A program made the position numbers and the translations under genes. Below are positions 5,614 through 8,845 of a stretch of DNA of 8,845 nucleotides, one piece after another. The stretch spans positions 1 through 8,845 of the forward strand of contig CAMPJI010000092.1 in NCBI GenBank assembly GCA_946886865.1. Reading direction: 5' to 3'. The notes beneath the pieces were generated by a model, which had not been told where the DNA came from, ran no database searches, and saw nothing but the letters and a program-made list of their open reading frames with translations. Position 1 is the stretch's first letter; the number at the start of each line of letters is the position of its first letter. This stretch comes from an uncultured Lysobacterales bacterium. GTDB lineage: Bacteria; Pseudomonadota; Gammaproteobacteria; Xanthomonadales; Xanthomonadaceae.

Positions 5614-7878
5614 ATGTCGGGCCTGTCCCCCGTGCCTGTGCAGTGCCTGCTTGCCCTCGCCATCGCCGCCGCACTGCCGATGGGCGCCTCCGCGCAAACC
5701 ACCGGGCAGGACGCCGACACCGGAACACCCTCGGCGACCACCCTCGACGCGGTGCAGGTCACCGCCCAGCGCCGAGTCGAGAACGTGCAGGACGTGCCGA
5801 TGGCGATCACCGCGATCAGCGGCGAGAAGCTGGACGTGCTGACCTCCGGCGGCGAAGACATCCGCCTGCTGTCGGGCCGCCTGCCGAGCCTGAACATCGA
5901 ATCCTCCTTCGGCCGCGCGTTCCCGCGCTTCTACGTGCGCGGGCTGGGCAATACCGATTTCGACCTCAACGCCTCCCAGCCGGTGTCGCTGGTCTACGAC
6001 GACGTCGTGCAGGAGAACCCGATCCTCAAGGGCTTCCCGATGTTCGACATGGCCCAGGTCGAGATGGCACGCGGCCCGCAGGGCACGCTGTTCGGCCGCA
6101 ACTCGCCGGCCGGCGTCATCAAGTTCGACTCGGCCCGGCCCGAGGACGTGTTCGGTGGCTACGGCCGCCTGTCGTGGGGCCGCTTCAACACGATCAACGC
6201 CGAGGGCGCGGTGACCGGCCCGGTCGCCGACGGCGTCTCCGCGCGCGTCTCGGCCCTGCACCAGCGCCGCGACGACTACGTCGACAACGTCCGCAACGGC
6301 GAAGGCGAGGACCTTGAGGGCTACCGCGAGTCCGCGGTGCGGGCGCAGCTGCTGGTCCAGCCCAGCGAGACCTTCGAGGCGCTGGCCAACGTGCACGCGC
6401 GCACGCTGGACGGCACCGCGCGCCTGTTCCGCGCCAGCATCATCGAAGCCGGCAGCAACCACCTCGAGCCCGCCCACCGCCGCGAATTCGTATCCACCGA
6501 CGGGCGCAACGAGCAGGAACTCGACCAGGTCGGCGGCAACCTGCGCATGCGCTGGGACTTCGGCCGCACGTCGCTGTACTCCATCAGCGGCTACGAGAGC
6601 GTAGAGGCCTACAGCCGTGGCGACATCGACGGCGGCTCGGTCTACACCTTCCCGCCCGACGAGCCCGGCGAGGCCCTCTTCCCCGCCGAGTCGGCCGACG
6701 GCCTGCCTGACCACCGCCAGCTGAGCCAGGAGCTGCGCCTGGTCTCCAACGAGTGGGGCCGCTTCGACTGGCAGGTCGGCGCGTTCTGGTTCGACGAATC
6801 CATCGACGTCGACAGCTTTTCCTACGACGGCTTCGGCGGCGCGCAGAACGGCTATGCCACGCAGCGCCAGGACAACACGGCGTGGGCGGTGTACGCCTCC
6901 GGCGACCTCGACCTGACCGACGCGCTGACGCTGCGCGGCGGCCTGCGCTACACCGACGACGAGAAGACCTTCACCGCCGAGCGCGTGACCGGACCGTTCG
7001 GCCCGCCGATCGCGCCGATCACGGTGCGCCCCAGCGACGACGACGTGAGCTGGGACCTGAGCGCCGTCTACGCCCTCAGCGATGCGACCAACCTCTACAC
7101 CCGCGTCGCCAAGGGGTTCCGTGCACCCAGCGTGCAGGGCCGGCTGATGTTCGCCGACGCCACGCTGCCGGCGGACGAGCTGGTGACGGTCGCCGACACC
7201 GAGGAGGTCATCTCGGTCGAAGCCGGCGTCAAGACGCAGCTGTGGGACAACCGCCTGCGCCTGGGCTTTGCGCTGTACCGCTACACGGTCGATGACCAGC
7301 AGCTCACGGCGGTCGGCGGCGACGCCAACGTCGCGCGCCTGGTCAATGCCGACAAGACCGTCGGCCAGGGCGCCGAGCTCGACCTGGAGGCCTGGCTGAC
7401 CGACGGCCTGCTGGTGACGCTGGGCGCGAGCTACAACGACACCGAGATCCAGGACAGCGACCTCAGCGTGTTCCAGTGCGCGGTCTGCACGGTCACCGAC
7501 CCGGCCGACCCGGCGCGCCCGGGCGCGGTGCTGATCGACGGCAACGCGCTGCCGCAGGCGCCGCGCCACGTCTACAACATGACCGCGCGCTACGGCCTGC
7601 CGCTGGGCGCGGGCGAAGCGTTCGTGTTCACCGACTGGGCCTACCGCGGCGAGGTCAACTTCTTCCTGTACGAGTCGGTCGAGTTCACCGGACGCTCGTT
7701 GCTGGAAGGCGGACTGCGCGTGGGTTACCTGTGGCAGGACGGTGACCGCGAGGTGGCCGTGTTCGGCCGCAACATCACCGGCACCGAGCGCGTCGTCGGC
7801 GCCATCGACTTCAACAACCTCACCGGGTTCCTCAACGAGCCGCGGACCTGGGGCGTGCAGTTCAGCGCGCGCTTCTGA
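5614..7878 (+). CDS. TonB-dependent outer-membrane receptor, substrate unknown
   Basis: This 754-residue outer-membrane beta-barrel receptor is predicted to import a bound ligand, commonly an iron chelate or other large nutrient, using energy from TonB-ExbBD. I chose ATG 5614 because GGAG (5604-5607) lies 6 nt upstream and the signal peptide then starts correctly; a longer frame starts at TTG 5572. Residues 1-27 are a signal peptide cut after ASA. A TonB box-like LDAVQVTAQRR is at 44-54. The plug domain spans about 58-172, with VPMAITAISG, FYVRGLGN and RGPQGTLFGRNSPAGVI (153-169). The barrel follows, and the last residue is Phe in the strand TWGVQFSARF, as needed for BAM-dependent assembly. 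C622 and C625 form a CxxC, probably in an extracellular loop. Its plug resembles the iron-complex/pesticin-receptor-like group, but neither sequence nor neighbours identify the ligand. Confidence 0.93.
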   Translation: MSGLSPVPVQCLLALAIAAALPMGASAQTTGQDADTGTPSATTLDAVQVTAQRRVENVQDVPMAITAISGEKLDVLTSGGEDIRLLSGRLPSLNIESSFGRAFPRFYVRGLGNTDFDLNASQPVSLVYDDVVQENPILKGFPMFDMAQVEMARGPQGTLFGRNSPAGVIKFDSARPEDVFGGYGRLSWGRFNTINAEGAVTGPVADGVSARVSALHQRRDDYVDNVRNGEGEDLEGYRESAVRAQLLVQPSETFEALANVHARTLDGTARLFRASIIEAGSNHLEPAHRREFVSTDGRNEQELDQVGGNLRMRWDFGRTSLYSISGYESVEAYSRGDIDGGSVYTFPPDEPGEALFPAESADGLPDHRQLSQELRLVSNEWGRFDWQVGAFWFDESIDVDSFSYDGFGGAQNGYATQRQDNTAWAVYASGDLDLTDALTLRGGLRYTDDEKTFTAERVTGPFGPPIAPITVRPSDDDVSWDLSAVYALSDATNLYTRVAKGFRAPSVQGRLMFADATLPADELVTVADTEEVISVEAGVKTQLWDNRLRLGFALYRYTVDDQQLTAVGGDANVARLVNADKTVGQGAELDLEAWLTDGLLVTLGASYNDTEIQDSDLSVFQCAVCTVTDPADPARPGAVLIDGNALPQAPRHVYNMTARYGLPLGAGEAFVFTDWAYRGEVNFFLYESVEFTGRSLLEGGLRVGYLWQDGDREVAVFGRNITGTERVVGAIDFNNLTGFLNEPRTWGVQFSARF

Positions 7879-7897
7879 CGGCCGACAGTGGCCCATG

Positions 7898-7923
7898 AAA
7901 AACGGCGCGGAAGCGCCGTTTTT
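7898..7923. terminator. Bidirectional intrinsic terminator between the receptor gene and rnr
   Basis: AAAAACGGCGC (7898-7908) and GCGCCGTTTTT (7913-7923) are exact inverted repeats around a GGAA loop. With an A-tract on one side and a T-tract on the other, the hairpin can end both the plus-strand receptor transcript (20 bp after its stop) and the minus-strand rnr transcript (38 bp after its stop). If it works on rnr, rlmB must have its own promoter. Confidence 0.93.
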
Positions 7924-7960
7924 CTTTGGCGGGCCCGGCGCGTGTTGCCGCCGGGGTCGA

Positions 7961-8845
7961 TCAGTACGGTTTCTTCGCCCGCCGGGCCGGCTGGCCGCGC
8001 GGCGGCGGCGCCTTGGCATCGCGGCTTTCGGCCAGCTTGAAGTCGATCTTGCGCTCCTCCACCGAGGCCTTCATCACGATGATCGATACGCGGTCGCCGA
8101 GGCGGAATTCGCGGCCGGTGCGTTCGCCGGTGAGCGTCTTCCGGATCGGGTCGAAGTGGTAGTAGTCGTTGGGCAGCTGGGTCACGTGCACCAGGCCGTT
8201 GACCTTGGAGTCGTCCAGCTCGATGAACAGCCCGAAGCTGGTCACCCCGCTGATCACGCCATCGAACTCGCCGCCGACGTGCTGCTCCATCCACGCCGCG
8301 CGGTAGCGCTCGTCGACTTCGCGTTCGGCTTCTTCCGCCCGGCGTGAGCGCTCCGAGCACTGCAGCGCCAGCTGCGCCATCGCGCTGGGCGAGTACTTGA
8401 ACTTCTCCGGCTTCACGCCCGACAGCGCGTGCTTGATCGCGCGGTGCACCAGCAGGTCAGGATACCGGCGGATCGGCGAGGTGAAGTGCGCGTAGGCCTC
8501 CAACGCTAGGCCGAAGTGGCCGACGTTCTCCGGCTGGTACACCGCCAGGCTCTGGCTGCGCAGCAGCACCGACTCCAGCAGCGCGGCATCCGGCCGCTCG
8601 CGGATGGTCCTGAGCAACTGGGTGAAGTCGCGCGGCTGCACCTTCGGCCACGGCGGCATGCGCAGCTTGAACTCCTTGAGGAACTCCAGCAGGTCGGCGT
8701 ACTTCTGCTCCGGCGGGCGGTCGTGGATGCGGTACGGCGCCGGCACCTCGGCATCGATGAGGAACAGCGCCGCCTGCACGTTGGCGGCGATCATGCATTC
8801 CTCGATCAGCTTGTGCGCGTCGTTGCGCTGGATCATGCCGGCCTG
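7961..8845 (-). CDS. rnr: Ribonuclease R, 3' part (partial)
   Basis: RNase R is a processive 3'-to-5' exoribonuclease of the RNB (RNase II) family that degrades structured RNA and takes part in rRNA quality control and trans-translation. The window holds the last 294 residues; the gene runs off the right edge, and TGA is at 7963-7961. Visible are the end of the RNB domain, with NDAHKLIEECMIAANVQAA, ENVGHFGLALEAYAHFTSPI and RRYPDLLVHRAIKHAL, and then a complete C-terminal S1 domain. The S1 domain starts at FDGVISGVTSFGLFIELDD and ends at DERKIDF-like VEERKIDFKLAE. The basic tail after S1 is only about 20 residues (AKAPPPRGQPARRAKKPY), shorter than the long Lys-rich tail of E. coli RNase R. The catalytic aspartate cluster and cold-shock domains are outside the window. 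Confidence 0.95.
   Translation of the reverse strand, partial: QAGMIQRNDAHKLIEECMIAANVQAALFLIDAEVPAPYRIHDRPPEQKYADLLEFLKEFKLRMPPWPKVQPRDFTQLLRTIRERPDAALLESVLLRSQSLAVYQPENVGHFGLALEAYAHFTSPIRRYPDLLVHRAIKHALSGVKPEKFKYSPSAMAQLALQCSERSRRAEEAEREVDERYRAAWMEQHVGGEFDGVISGVTSFGLFIELDDSKVNGLVHVTQLPNDYYHFDPIRKTLTGERTGREFRLGDRVSIIVMKASVEERKIDFKLAESRDAKAPPPRGQPARRAKKPY

Noticed and set aside
4684..8019. 1111-codon minus-strand frame, as if rlmB had a huge N-terminal extension
   Set aside because: Only the last 250 codons are RlmB; the rest is antisense to the TonB-dependent receptor. The rlmB start at 5436 gives the normal family length and N-terminus.

Overview
The window is very GC-rich, densely coded DNA, most consistent with a gammaproteobacterium of the Lysobacteraceae/Xanthomonadaceae (Lysobacter or Luteimonas-like). 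This is inferred from the protein sequences, the strong G/C third-position codon bias, a CCTCACCCCAACCCCTCTCCC-type intergenic repeat and GGAGCGRC-type REP-like hairpins. No rRNA, tRNA, CRISPR array or insertion sequence was seen.

Left part (1-1132): the 3' end of pstB (phosphate ABC-transporter ATPase), an intergenic hairpin repeat, phoU and a strong intrinsic terminator. This is the distal end of a pst-phoU phosphate operon.

Centre left (1285-3374): a compact three-gene bufferin/Hvf-type RiPP operon. The first gene encodes a secreted 132-residue precursor in which two [11 protein letters not shown] cassettes flank a pair of canonical EF-hand calcium loops. It is followed by an MNIO (DUF692) maturase and its HvfC/DUF2063 partner, whose genes overlap. 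By analogy with characterised bufferins and HvfA, the enzyme pair would convert the EGKCG cysteines into copper-binding heterocycles. The EF-hand and core-motif combination is the most unusual content of the window. rnt (RNase T) follows on the same strand and may be transcribed without a leader.

Centre right (4115-5436, minus strand): sugE/gdx, a guanidinium-type SMR exporter. It is preceded by two tandem hairpins with ACGA loops just before its Shine-Dalgarno, which match a guanidine-II (mini-ykkC) riboswitch. Upstream lie a REP-like repeat cluster with a perfect 23-bp inverted repeat, and then rlmB (23S rRNA Gm2251 methyltransferase).

Right part (5614-8845): a plus-strand TonB-dependent receptor gene of unknown substrate sits between rlmB and the 3' part of rnr (RNase R), both on the minus strand. 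rnr and rlmB are adjacent in many gammaproteobacteria, so the receptor gene looks like an insertion into that pair. A symmetric hairpin with A and T tracts between the receptor gene and rnr can terminate both.
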